Source: Sphaerosporella brunnea
Taxonomy: Eukaryota; Ascomycota; Pezizomycetes; Pezizales; Pyronemataceae
Reading direction: 5' to 3'
Assembly: GCA_008704415.1 (NCBI GenBank)
Contig: VXIS01000407.1
Location: forward strand, 1-37,370
DNA: 37,370 bases
This document shows, piece by piece, positions 11,098-20,520 of this stretch (positions are counted from its first letter, which is position 1; each line of letters opens with the position of its first letter). The translations under genes and the position numbers were made by a program. The notes beneath the pieces were generated by a model. The model searched no databases. It saw only the letters and a program-made list of their open reading frames with translations, and was not told the DNA's origin.

Positions 11098-11514
11098 ACC
11101 CAGCGCACGACATGAATGCCAGTTCAAAGACCTTGCGAGGCAACAATTCACATCCCGCCTGCAGACAAACCCAGCACACGCGGCCCCCTGCCACCTCCGC
11201 CCCGAGCCAGGCGTTCAATGCAACGTACACCATCGTTCACGCAACAAACCAAAACCTGTCCTTCTCCAGCGCCCCATCGCTAGTGAATACCGCTAAATGC
11301 GGCCTGCGACAAGTTATAGTTCACTTTGCAGCACCATCTGGGGGTTTTGGCAAAAAGGAGATCCCAGTCTGGAGTACCAGCTCAAATGTGGTCTCTCTAC
11401 ACTGCTCCCCAGCGTCCGTCCCAGCGGCAATAAGCCCTCCCGTTTGCACCCTGACCTTAAACCGAACTTCGTGGTGATTTCAATATGTATATGAATTGCC
11501 ATGAGTGTGTCAGG

Positions 11515-12009
11515 CAGGGCTGTCAACAGTCCGGCCAGCCCGGCTTTGAGCGCGGCCTGAACCGGACTGATTGAAACGGGCTTTTGAAATCACGGCCCGT
11601 TTGGACCAGGCTTTTTGGATCGAGACCCAGGCACCTACGCGCACCCGCCAGGCCCAAAAGTACCTAGCGCCCGGCGAGCCTGTCAGCAATCTGTAGTTTT
11701 TTGCTTACACATACATCAAGGAAAGAAACATGAACGGGAGATACAGATTCAACAACCTGAAGGACCTCCAGATACCCCTCTATCTCCGCACCTCGCTGTT
11801 CCAAGCCACTTAGCATACGCCCCGCGTTGGGCACAATGGCCGACCCAACCTTGATTCAGAATACCGGGCACCGGCAGGCACCTATCAGATATCCAGGTTT
11901 TTCGTATGCAGGCCCGAACCTGTCGGGCTTGCCACCTCACCAGCCCGACCTGCCCCACCCCATGGGGCCTCATTTGACCTGGCAACCGGCCAGACTATTG
12001 ACCGCCCTG
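11515..12009. mobile_element. Non-autonomous hAT-type element, degenerate
   Basis: The left end (11515-11536) begins CAGGGCTGTCAACAGTC; the right end read inward (11988-12009) begins CAGGGCGGTCAATAGTC. They match at 19 of 22 positions. Flanking octamers GTGTCAGG and GTGACAGA agree at 6 of 8, consistent with an aged hAT target duplication. Length is 495 bp, with no transposase. GGCC- and GCCCG-rich motifs recur near the ends. Confidence 0.55.
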
Positions 12010-12017
12010 GTGACAGA

Positions 12018-12950
12018 GGTACAAAATCAGCGAAAAAGCTCTTCCCATGGCTGTATGTGTTGCACCCTCTTCACACTGATAAGAGCCAACCATCACCGTT
12101 TTCATTCCCAAGTTCATAACACCTACAACCACAACCTCGCCGATCAACTCCACCACACAGCAATAATAATCAACACCAACGCCTTTCACAAAGCCTGCCT
12201 GGAGCGGCTACTGGCCGTAAGTCCCTGTTGCAGTCCCCAAGCAGACCTAACACCTTGATCACAGCAGCTGGCCTTTCTCCACACCAACAGCGAGATCCCA
12301 CGCAACCATTTAGCAGAGCCTTGCGGGCACCCGTGAGAAGCTGCTGATCACCAAATTCGTCTTGAGCTGCAACTTTGCGCACACCACGAAGGGTGAGGCG
12401 GAGTGGTAGGTCGACAAGGGTCAAGTGGTGGAGGTCCTCGACGATATGATACTCACTGGTTTATGGGACGTGTTCGAGGCGGCGATGGCCAGTTCAGGTG
12501 GGCGCCGAAGAACAAGATTCGGCAGGGAGACTAAGCAGCGGGCTCGAAAGTAACGCGTACAGCCGGGGAAAAATTAAATCACTGACTGCATTGTTGTTTT
12601 CTCGGGCGCAAGGCAGCGTTGAGCCCCGCGGTGATAAACATTTCTGATGTCACAGACACATCCCAATCTGGATCATGTGATAGCCAGTGAGTATGCCTTT
12701 CATCCCAGTAGCCACCTTTGCCCCAGCGCGTCACCGGCAGCTCGTGTTCTTAGCTGGCATCCTGCTCCGTTTTCGCGGTCCATCCATTTCTACCCGCTTT
12801 TGCCACCGGTGCGCACGCCACATATCGCTTTTTCTGATCCGTGTGTACGGCGGGTTCGCATTCGGAACAATTTCCCATTGCCACGGCGTCACTAAATATT
12901 AGACTTTAACGTGGTCATCACCACGATTTATAACCCACATATGGGGACTG
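12018..12950. other. No supported gene
   Basis: Short frames only; no repeat or RNA gene recognised. This is the left flank of the chromovirus insertion. Confidence 0.45.
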
Positions 12951-12955
12951 GCTAC

Positions 12956-13221
12956 TGTCACGGCTCAAGGTTAAGGGGTGACTCGGCGCTAGGGTTAGGA
13001 TGTCATCTGACGGGAAAGCATAAATGGAGAGGTTTCACTTGTTTTTGTTTCTTTTCTACTTTTCTTCTTTACAGAACGTCTTGTATACGAGCGAATCTAG
13101 TAACCTTGAACCACCTTGTCTTGTCTCGTCTTCTTCTGCCTCTTGTCCTTGTCCTCCTGCCTCCGGTCCTTGCCTCGAAAGCTACATACCTTGGACGTCT
13201 CCTCGCGCCTGTCCCGTTACA
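12956..13221 (+). repeat. 5' LTR
   Basis: Starts TGTCACGGCTCAAGG and ends CCCGTTACA (TG...CA), 266 bp. It contains a TATA-like CATAAAT (13019-13025), then a long pyrimidine tract leading to ACAGAACGT at 13071. Relative to the 3' LTR it lacks about 23 bp that hold one of two CACGTG boxes, and the remaining box has decayed to GTCATCTGAC, so this promoter may be weak. Confidence 0.95.
13071..13079 (+). promoter_or_regulatory. Candidate self-primer and transcript start in LTR
   Basis: ACAGAACGT follows a CT-rich tract about 50 bases after the TATA-like box, where a fungal transcript would begin. It is the exact reverse complement of ACGTTCTGT at 13224-13232, just after the 5' LTR. This is the arrangement of Tf1/sushi-type self-priming. 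Confidence 0.5.
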
Positions 13222-13223
13222 GT

Positions 13224-13232
13224 ACGTTCTGT
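13224..13232 (+). other. Primer-binding site (self-priming type)
   Basis: ACGTTCTGT begins two bases after the LTR end and pairs with ACAGAACGT inside the LTR. The usual tRNA-complementary TGG start is absent here, which supports self-priming over tRNA priming. Confidence 0.5.
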
Positions 13233-13286
13233 CGAACTATCTCCAACCTACGTAGCTCCTGCTCCTGCTCCCGACCTCGACACGCC

Positions 13287-14444
13287 ATGCCGATATACAA
13301 AGCTATCTCCGACGACCTCTGGGCACGCCTCGTGGCTGCCAGCGCTCTCACCGATCTTGAAAACAACGACCCTCTCGACTATATCCACAGGATCTGCACC
13401 GAAGTCCTCAGTACCCCTGACTATACACCTGCACCCACCGACGACGGCCTTACCTTGGCCGAAGAAACCGCTCGAGCCGACGCTACCGAGCAAGAACTGG
13501 TCCGTCAACGAGAAATTATCACCCGCCTCCTGGGCCAGCCGGCACCGGAGAACCATGGAGCACGAGGTGACAAGCTCCCAGACGCGCCTATCTTCGACGG
13601 CACCCGCAATAAGCTTCGGTCGTTTGTCGCCCAGCTCCGTCTCAAGCTGTTCGCAGACACCACACGTTTCCCAACCCCCCAGCTACGGTTGTCCTATGCC
13701 ATCAACCGATGCGAAGGCCGTGCCATGGAACAACTCCTCCCCTACATTCGCAATAATGGCACGATTACAGGACTCGACGATGTTGAAGACGTCATCAGCG
13801 TCCTCCAGACTGCCTTCGGTGACCCGGACCGCGCCGCCACAGCTCGTTACAAGCTCCAAACCCTTCGACAAGGCAACAAGGAATTCTCGCTATTCTACGC
13901 TGAGTTCTCCAGGCTGGTCTCCGATTTGGATTGGGATCAACGTGCCACTATGGATGCCCTCCGGCATGGACTCTCAATCGAAATCCTCGAGAAGCTCATC
14001 GGCACCCCGAATCCCACCAACCTTGACGACGTTGTCAACCTGTGCCAACGTCTCAACTCCCAAATCCGTGCCGTTGAGCACCTCCGCAAACTCCGGTCTA
14101 GCACTTCGTCTTTAGCCCCCCGCAACGCCAGTCACCATCCGGTCACTACTCCACAACAACCCCGCACGCCTCAAGAAACCTTCACCCCCACTTCGGCCCC
14201 CCAGCCTCAACCTGACACTACGCAGCCCGTCCCTACACCCATGGACCTTTCCGCCAATCGCCGTAAGATCACACCCCAGGAACGAGCTGCCCGGCTTGCC
14301 AAGGGTCGCTGTCTCTACTGCGGCGGTCACGGGCACTTGGCTGCGACCTGCCCTAATAAGCCGGCCCACCTCCGAGCCGCCGCCACCATTACAACTACCA
14401 CGCTCACTCCCCTCCCAACCGACGACCAGTTGGGAAACGTCTAG
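13287..14444 (+). CDS. gag: Gag polyprotein
   Basis: 385-residue intact frame from the ATG at 13287, 66 bases after the LTR; the frame is open upstream into the LTR but has no better ATG. Residues about 95-265 have the capsid-like pattern of Ty3/gypsy Gag proteins: PIFDGTRNKLRSF, then a YAINRCEGRA helix and the AFGDPDRAATARYKL segment. A Pro/Gln/Thr-rich linker follows, then one zinc knuckle CLYCGGHGHLAATC (C-x2-C-x4-H-x4-C) near residues 342-355. It packages the element RNA into cytoplasmic particles. The stop TAG at 14442 lies six bases after a slippery heptamer that leads into pol. It is the only undamaged gene of the element. Confidence 0.93.
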   Translation: MPIYKAISDDLWARLVAASALTDLENNDPLDYIHRICTEVLSTPDYTPAPTDDGLTLAEETARADATEQELVRQREIITRLLGQPAPENHGARGDKLPDAPIFDGTRNKLRSFVAQLRLKLFADTTRFPTPQLRLSYAINRCEGRAMEQLLPYIRNNGTITGLDDVEDVISVLQTAFGDPDRAATARYKLQTLRQGNKEFSLFYAEFSRLVSDLDWDQRATMDALRHGLSIEILEKLIGTPNPTNLDDVVNLCQRLNSQIRAVEHLRKLRSSTSSLAPRNASHHPVTTPQQPRTPQETFTPTSAPQPQPDTTQPVPTPMDLSANRRKITPQERAARLAKGRCLYCGGHGHLAATCPNKPAHLRAAATITTTTLTPLPTDDQLGNV

Positions 14445-14469
14445 GCAAGCCGCACATTAATGGCTATGC
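14432..14469 (+). promoter_or_regulatory. -1 ribosomal frameshift signal
   Basis: GGGAAAC at 14432-14438 is a canonical X-XXY-YYZ heptamer and sits in the correct register (G GGA AAC) with the gag frame. A six-base spacer (14439-14444, containing the gag stop) precedes a hairpin: GCA-AGCC (14445-14451) pairs with GGCT-TGC (14462-14469, one bulged A), with a 10-base loop. Pol is in the -1 frame and is open through this point. Confidence 0.75.
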
Positions 14470-15971
14470 TGCTGGTCACCCCATCTCGTTGTCTTCGTCT
14501 AGCTTAGGATTGACAGCTCTTGGAGTTACGGACACAGCTGTGGAGGAAACAGTACTGGAAGGAAAGCACCTTATTGTTTCTTGCACTCTGTCATTCAGCA
14601 ATAAAACTGTTCGTACTCATGCGCTGATCGATTGTGGCGCAACTGGAATATCCTTTGTGGACGAAGACTTCGCTCGCCATCACCAACTCCCCTTACGCTC
14701 CTTAAGAAAACCCCATACCCTCAAAGTAATCGACGGCCGTCCAATCTCTTCCGGTGACATCACTCACCTGTCCGTCGCCCAATGTACCATCCAAGATCAC
14801 CACGAACAACTCCCCATGTTTGCCACCAAATTAGGACACTACCCCATTGTGCTCGGAATCCCTTGGCTCTAGCTCCACGACGTCGCGATCAGATTCAGCT
14901 CTCGGACTCTCACCTTCGGATCACAATACTGCCTGGCACCCTGCAACCCCGTACCCACAACCGTCTCAGCCCTTAGCGAAGAACCTCCAGAGGTCTTTCG
15001 GGAACCCATCACAGCAGCACCAGCAAAATTGCACATTGGCTCACTAAAAGCCTCCTCCTTCTGCCGATTGGCCAAGAAAAAGCACCTAGCCGTTTATTCT
15101 ATATCCCTGTACGAAATTAATAGGGCCCTTGAAAAGAAGTACGCCGAAGACGACAACGATCTACGCAAAATTGTCCCCGCTGAATTCCACGGCTATCTCC
15201 CCTTGCTCAGGGAGGCAATTGCAAATAGACTACCGCCGCATCGACCATATGACCATAAGATTCCCCTGAGAGAGGGCTTCGTTCCCCCATTTGGCCCTCT
15301 GTATTCCCTCTCCCGAGAAGAGCTGGAAGCCCTCAAGGCCTGGCTCAAAGAAAACTTGGAGAAGGGATTTATCCGCCGCTCGTCCTCGCCAGCCGCGTCG
15401 CCCATCCTGTTCGTCAAGAAAGCAGACGTGTCTCTACGGCTGTGTGTTGACTACCGAGGCCTGAACAAAGGAACCATCAAGAACAGGTACCCGTTACCTC
15501 TGATCCAGGAGACACTGATGCAGCTCTCCAAGGCAAAATACTTCACGACGTTGGACATCCGAGGAGCCTACAACCTGGTCCGCATGGCTGAAGGGGAAGA
15601 ATGGAAGACCGCCTTCAGGACCCGCTACGGGCTTTTCGAATCCCTGGTCATGCCTTTTGGACTCACAAATGCCCCTGCCGACTTCCAAGCCTTCATCAAC
15701 AACGTACTTCGACCGTTCCTCGACCGCTTTTGTACGGCCTACCTCGACGACATCTTGATCTATTCAGAGACCATCGAAGAACACCGCGAGCATATCAAGC
15801 AGATCTTCGATGCTCTCAGCAAAGCTGGGCTCCACCTCAAGCCGGAGAAATGCAAGTTCTATCAGATGGAGGTCAAGTACCTGGGCTTACTCGTCGGACG
15901 CAACGGCATCAAGATGGACCCCAGCAAAGTCCAAACAATCATGGAATGGGAACCACCATCCAACCTCAAGG

Positions 15972-16252
15972 TGTCACGGCTCAAGGTTAAGGGGTGGCTT
16001 GGCGCTAGGGTTAGGGTGTCACGTGACGCGCGGTCACATGACGGGAAAGCATAAATGGCGAGGTTTCACTTGTTTTTGTTTCTTTTCTTCTTTTCTTCTT
16101 TACAGAACGTCTTGTATACTAGCGAACCTAGTAACCTTGAACCATCTTGTCTTGTCTCGTCTTCTTCTGCCTCTTGTCCTTGTCCTCCTGTCTCCGGTCC
16201 TTGCCTGGAAAGCTACGTACCTTGGACGTCTCCTCGCGCCTGTCCCGTTACA
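15972..16252 (+). mobile_element. Solo LTR nested in pol
   Basis: A 281-bp LTR of the same family (TGTCACGG...CCGTTACA), flanked by the perfect 5-bp duplication CAAGG (15967-15971 and 16253-16257). It interrupts pol between RT and RNase H. Its promoter region retains one intact GTCACGTGAC box and one changed to GTCACATGAC. A full copy inserted here and was reduced to one LTR by LTR-LTR recombination. Confidence 0.95.
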
Positions 16253-18455
16253 CAAGGACGTTCAGGAATTCTTAGGATTTGCGAACTTCTATCGCCGGTT
16301 CATTCGCGACTATTCAAAGGTGGTTGCCCCACTCACCTCGCTGACCAAGAAAGACAATGGCTAACCCGTGCCCTTTGTGTGGGGTACCACGCAGCAAAAC
16401 GCGTTCGATACCCTCAAAAAGGCTTTTACGACCCCTCCGATTCTCCCACACTTCGACTATGATCGTGAAGTTGTTGTCGAAACCGATGCATCAGACTACG
16501 TCTCAGCCGGTGTCCTCTCCCAGTATGACGATGAGGGAACCCTCCACCCCGTCGCCTTCTTTTCCAAGAAACACTCCCCTGCCGAATGCAACCATGGGAT
16601 CTACGACAAGGAGTTGATGGCTATCGTTCAATGCTTCAAGGAATGTCGTCCCCACCTTGCAGGCTCTGCGTTCCCCGTCCAGGTTCTCACCGATCACAAG
16701 AACCTGGAATATTTCATGACAACGAAACTGCTCAACCGTCGCCAGGCCCGCTGGTCCGAATTCCTGTCTCGGTTCAACTTCAAGATAGTCTATCGACCCG
16801 GTGTCGCTGGTGGGAAACCCGACGCCCTCACTAGGAGGTCTGGATCCCTAAAGAGGGGGATGAACGACTTTTGGCCAACCAACAGGCGGTCCTCAAACCG
16901 CAGAAGCTGCCCAACAATCTACGTTTGATGGCGGAAAACCTACCCAGCACCTGGCCGTCCTCCCTGGAAACCCTGTTTGACAAAGGGTACGAAGCGGATC
17001 CGTTCCCGCAACGAGTCCTAGAGATGCTGGCAAAAGGCACCCGAATCTCCAATGACATTTCACTTGCTGACAGCTCTGAGCACCAAGGGAGGCTAATGTA
17101 CCGCGGATGCTTCTACGTCCCAGGTTACGCTCCCTTTCAGCTCCGCCTCATTCAAGACCACCACGACCCTCCGACCATGGGACACCCGGGACGTGCAAAG
17201 ACCTTGGAACTCCTATCCCGACGCTACTACTGGACAAGTATGCGACACGACGTTGAGAAATTCGTACGCAATTGTCATACCTGCAGACGGACGAAAGCAA
17301 CAAGACACGCACCATTCGGGACACTGAAGCCTCTTCCTGTGCCACACCATCCTTGGCAAAGTGTCTCCGTCGACTTCGTCACTGGACTTCCTGTCTCGGA
17401 AGGCTACAACGCAATCTGCGCAGTAGTCTGCCGACTAACAAAACAACGCCACCTGATCCCCTGTCTTACAACCATCGACGCAGAAGGATTCGCTCAGCTA
17501 TTTATTGAAAACGTCTTCAAGCACCATGGCCTCCGCGACGTTCTCATCTCCGACCGAGGCCCCCAGTTCGTTGCTAACTTCTGGAAACACCTTGCTTCCT
17601 GTCTTGGGATTGAGACTGCTCCAAGCACCGCCTTCCACCCGCAGACCGATGGTCAGACCAAACGGATCAATGCCGTCACGGAGCAGTATCTCTGCGCCTA
17701 CGTATCATATCTGCTGGACGATTGGAAAAAGTATCTCCCCCTGGCCGAATTCGCAGCCAATAACTAGGCTTCCGAGACTACGTCACTGTCTCCCTTCTTC
17801 GCCGTCTATGGCCGTAACCCCAAGCGCTCCTTTGAGCTAGACAGTCGGACCGACAACCCCGAATAGGTCGACGCGGAGCTGGTGGCCGAGCGGATGTCAC
17901 ACATCCACGACGTTCTACGAGCCAAGATGAAGTACGCTCAAGCCAGATATACTGAAGCCGCCAATCGGTCCCGAGCCCCCGCCACTGTGTTCAAAGAGAA
18001 GGACCTCGTCTGGCTGGACTCTGGGAACTTGCGCACGGAACGACCATCTAGGAAACTCGAAAACAAGCACCTGGGCCCTTACCGAGTGGTTCGAGCCGTC
18101 GGTACCCATGTCTATGAATTGGACACCCCCGACACCATGAAGAACCATCGCACCTTTCCGGTCTCGCTTCTAAACCCGGCATCTTCCGACCCCCTCCCTG
18201 GACACATCATTCCACCCCCTCTCCCTGTTGTTGTCGATGGCGAAAAAGAATGGTCCGTCGATTCCATTCTGGATTCCCGCTTGGTAAAGGGACGCCTCGA
18301 ATATCTGGTAAAGTGGACCGCCTACGACCCACCGGAATGGGAGGCGGCGGAAGGAATCAATGGCCTTGAAGCTATCGACCGCTTTCACGAATTGTACCCA
18401 CACAAACCCGGACCACTCCCGGATGACAGCCGAAGCTTCGTCGGAGCTCAGCCAT

Positions 18456-18468
18456 AGGTGGGGGATAC
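18456..18468 (+). other. Polypurine tract
   Basis: AGGTGGGGGATAC directly precedes the 3' LTR, the expected position for the plus-strand primer of a Ty3/gypsy element. It begins within the pol stop codon. Confidence 0.8.
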
Positions 18469-18757
18469 TGTCACGGCTCAAGGTTAAGGGGTGGCTCGGC
18501 GCTAGGGTTAGGGTGTCACGTGACGCGGCGCGCCGCGGTCACGTGACGGGCAAGCATAAATGGCAAGGTTTCACTTGTTTTTGTTTCTTTTCTTCTTTTC
18601 TTCTTTACAAAACGTCTTGTATACTAGCGAAACTAGTAACCTTGAACCACCTTGTCTTGTCTCGTCTTCTTCTGCCTCCTGTCCTTGTCCTCCTGCCTCC
18701 GGTCCTTGCCTCGAAAGCTACGTACCTTGGACGTCTCCTCGCGCCTGTCCCGTTACA
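18469..18757 (+). repeat. 3' LTR
   Basis: 289 bp, TG...CA ends. It keeps the full upstream promoter motif absent from the 5' copy. The ACAGAACGT self-primer is changed to ACAAAACGT in this copy. Confidence 0.95.
18515..18547 (+). promoter_or_regulatory. Twin CACGTG palindrome in LTR promoter
   Basis: Two perfect palindromes GTCACGTGAC (18515-18524 and 18538-18547) flank the palindrome GCGGCGCGCCGC. CACGTG is the core site of bHLH factors (Cbf1/Pho4/MYC class). The block sits just upstream of the TATA-like box. Confidence 0.6.
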
Positions 18758-18762
18758 GCTAC

Positions 18763-19123
18763 AAGGAGGTCAACTGTTGGCTTACTTTCAATCCGCGTTC
18801 GGCTCAACGCCACGGGCGTTGTGATATATTGACATCGGTAGTCGTCAAGCCGATGATCCACCTGCACCTCATGCCACACGCTTGTGGTGAAGGTATAACG
18901 GTGGCTTAAGCTACAGTTGCCTACCAGGGTGTCTAACCTGTTTTGGGCACGACCGCATTAAATTCGACAATCGGAAAAGTTTTGATTTTGAGGTAGGGTG
19001 CATCGTTGTTGTGAGCCTTTTCCTTATATCTTGAGTCAAGGCTGAGAGTGGGTAATCCTTTAGCTTAATAGAAGAGCCAGGAAGTCTCGATTATCACAAT
19101 GTAATAATCTGAAGTGGTTCTCT
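18763..19123. other. No supported gene
   Basis: Right flank of the chromovirus; AT-richer, with no motif seen. Confidence 0.45.
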
Positions 19124-19387
19124 TTAATTTATGGAAAGACAACAGAGCAGAGAATCTGAGTCTTTGAGGAGGCTGGTTGCTTTTTGTTCGTCTTGGTTTT
19201 GAAGCTGATGATTCTTAAGATCTGGAGGAGTTGTGTGGGCAGGAACGGCCCTCTTTATAGTAGAACCCGCTCTTCTTAAATCGTTGAGCGCAGAGTCAGT
19301 GGGAATCCCTTTGAACCTGAATAATAGTGGGGCAAACCCTATCGTCTGCTGAGGGAGTGCTTCGTCGTGGACAGAGAAATCTTTCAT
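19124..19387 (-). CDS. Small ORF, unknown
   Basis: An 87-residue frame from the ATG at 19387. It has an HDEALPQQTIGFAPLLFRFKG stretch of protein-like composition and a Gln/Lys-rich C-terminus. No family recognised, no promoter seen. It may be a relic or chance. Confidence 0.22.
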   Translation of the reverse strand: MKDFSVHDEALPQQTIGFAPLLFRFKGIPTDSALNDLRRAGSTIKRAVPAHTTPPDLKNHQLQNQDEQKATSLLKDSDSLLCCLSIN

Positions 19388-19457
19388 GCATGGAGCATGC
19401 AATCTTTCTCCGATTGTAAGTCCTTTTCTGCAATCAGTGCGTCGTCATATCTACATT

Positions 19458-19620
19458 GCAGGACGCTGGCATGATTGTCAGCATGGCCCACGGCTTGCTT
19501 TGATTGTGCCCCCTTGCGAGACTAGACTCTTGCACTCTGACGAGTTCAGCTTATTGTGCAGGATGCTGGCGTGATTAGCTTGCTCTAAGGCCTGCTTGGA
19601 TTACGCCCCCTTGCTTCAGC
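19458..19620 (+). repeat. Two-copy tandem repeat, period 99
   Basis: GCAGGACGCTGGCATGATT (19458) recurs as GCAGGATGCTGGCGTGATT (19557), and both copies continue to a matching CGCCCCCTTGC or GTGCCCCCTTGC segment. Confidence 0.55.
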
Positions 19621-19957
19621 TGAACTTGCCGCACACCATTAGCAGATGCGGTATTATCAGACTCTGCGGCAGACGCGGGCACCGATGACTCGTCATATCA
19701 ATATCGATGTGGGGGTTCTCCTGTCGTATCATACCGCCGAAGCATGCCATATGACAAACGACACCCACATCGGTGACTAAACTCTGCATATTAGACTCCG
19801 CCCTTGTCTGCTGATCTTTCCCCTTATTCTGCCGGCTGATTGACTCCGATGCCTTGCAGGTTGTCCTTTTCTCCGGCAGCTCCGTTGGTACGATGGATGG
19901 TATGGTGGCTTGCTTCATAAAGAGGCTCGTTGCTCCCCTCCCTTTTTGTTCCTCCAT
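19616..19957 (-). CDS. Small ORF, unknown
   Basis: A 113-residue frame from the ATG at 19957. The N-terminal half is Lys/Glu/Thr-rich; the C-terminal half has three Cys. No family, promoter or splice context recognised, and an overlapping frame (19824-20213) competes. Weak candidate only. Confidence 0.22.
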   Translation of the reverse strand: MEEQKGRGATSLFMKQATIPSIVPTELPEKRTTCKASESISRQNKGKDQQTRAESNMQSLVTDVGVVCHMACFGGMIRQENPHIDIDMTSHRCPRLPQSLIIPHLLMVCGKFS

Positions 19958-20498
19958 CCCTTCTACAACTTCTCAACTCCTGAGACACCAAACGGATCCT
20001 CATTATCAACGCACTATATCGACTTGAGCACCTAACTGTAGGCACGCAGCGGGAAGTACTCCCAGCAATGCTACTCTTGCAACATCCTGACCAGTCGTTT
20101 GTCGGTAACTGGACCAAGCCATCTTGCTTGGTACTAACGTATTGTAAATATCCCTTTCGAGTGTTCCTTTGATCTCCTGTGGCTAACAGTTTCCCCAGCT
20201 TCTCGGATCGCAACCCTCGTGAGGTCCTGGGTGCTTAGCGTGCTTAGTCTTCGGTCGTCGACTCGGTAGTGCCCCTCATTATAATTGGTTGGGCCTCCCG
20301 TCGTACGCGCGGCACTTGGACAGGTCACCGTCCGGGCACGAGGAGCGGCCGGGCAGTATCGGGACATTGTCACGACTCCTCAGATGCTGTTAACTCCGGG
20401 GGCGGTTTGGGGGGCGGCCACATAGGCCTACTGACTGATCTTGGATGTTGATACTATTCAATGATTATAAATGTGCCATTCTTATACCAAAATCCCAT

Positions 20499-20520
20499 TG
20501 TCACACTTTAGAGTGTGACA
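20499..20520. repeat. Short perfect hairpin at LINE left edge
   Basis: TGTCACACT and AGTGTGACA form a 9-bp stem with a TTAG loop, directly where the LINE-derived frame begins. Confidence 0.5.

Larger units (their letters stand above)
14432..18457 (+). pseudogene. pol: Pol: PR-RT-RNase H-integrase-chromodomain, disrupted
   Basis: The protease region has ALIDCGATGISFVDEDF (Cys in place of the usual Ser/Thr of the active-site triplet). RT follows with LRLCVDYRGLNKGTIKNRYP and the catalytic YLDDILIYS; then RNase H with [14 protein letters not shown] and [10 protein letters not shown]; integrase with a His-Cys zinc finger ending CHTCRR and the DDE core; then a GPY/F motif and a C-terminal chromodomain (EWSVDSILDSR ... 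YLVKWTAY ... EWEAAEGI). Defects: stops at 14870, 16362, 17765 and 17864; a solo LTR at 15972; a one-base shift near 16850; and Lys where the integrase Glu should be (35 residues after the second Asp). All frames realign once the solo LTR and its 5-bp duplication (286 bp) are discounted. The chromodomain would direct integration to marked chromatin. Confidence 0.93.
12951..18762 (+). mobile_element. Ty3/gypsy chromovirus, complete but decayed
   Basis: Full-length LTR retrotransposon bounded by the 5-bp target duplication GCTAC (12951-12955 and 18758-18762). Order: 5' LTR, primer site, gag, -1 frameshift, protease, reverse transcriptase, RNase H, integrase, chromodomain, polypurine tract, 3' LTR. 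This order and the C-terminal chromodomain place it among chromoviruses. A related solo LTR is nested in pol. Four in-frame stops, one frameshift and a substituted integrase catalytic residue make it non-autonomous. The LTRs differ at roughly a dozen positions plus an indel of about 23 bp, so the insertion is not recent. Confidence 0.95.

Noticed and set aside
13024..14115. 363-codon plus frame starting in the 5' LTR
   Set aside because: Ser/Thr/Pro-rich shadow of gag in another register; gag has the capsid pattern and zinc knuckle.
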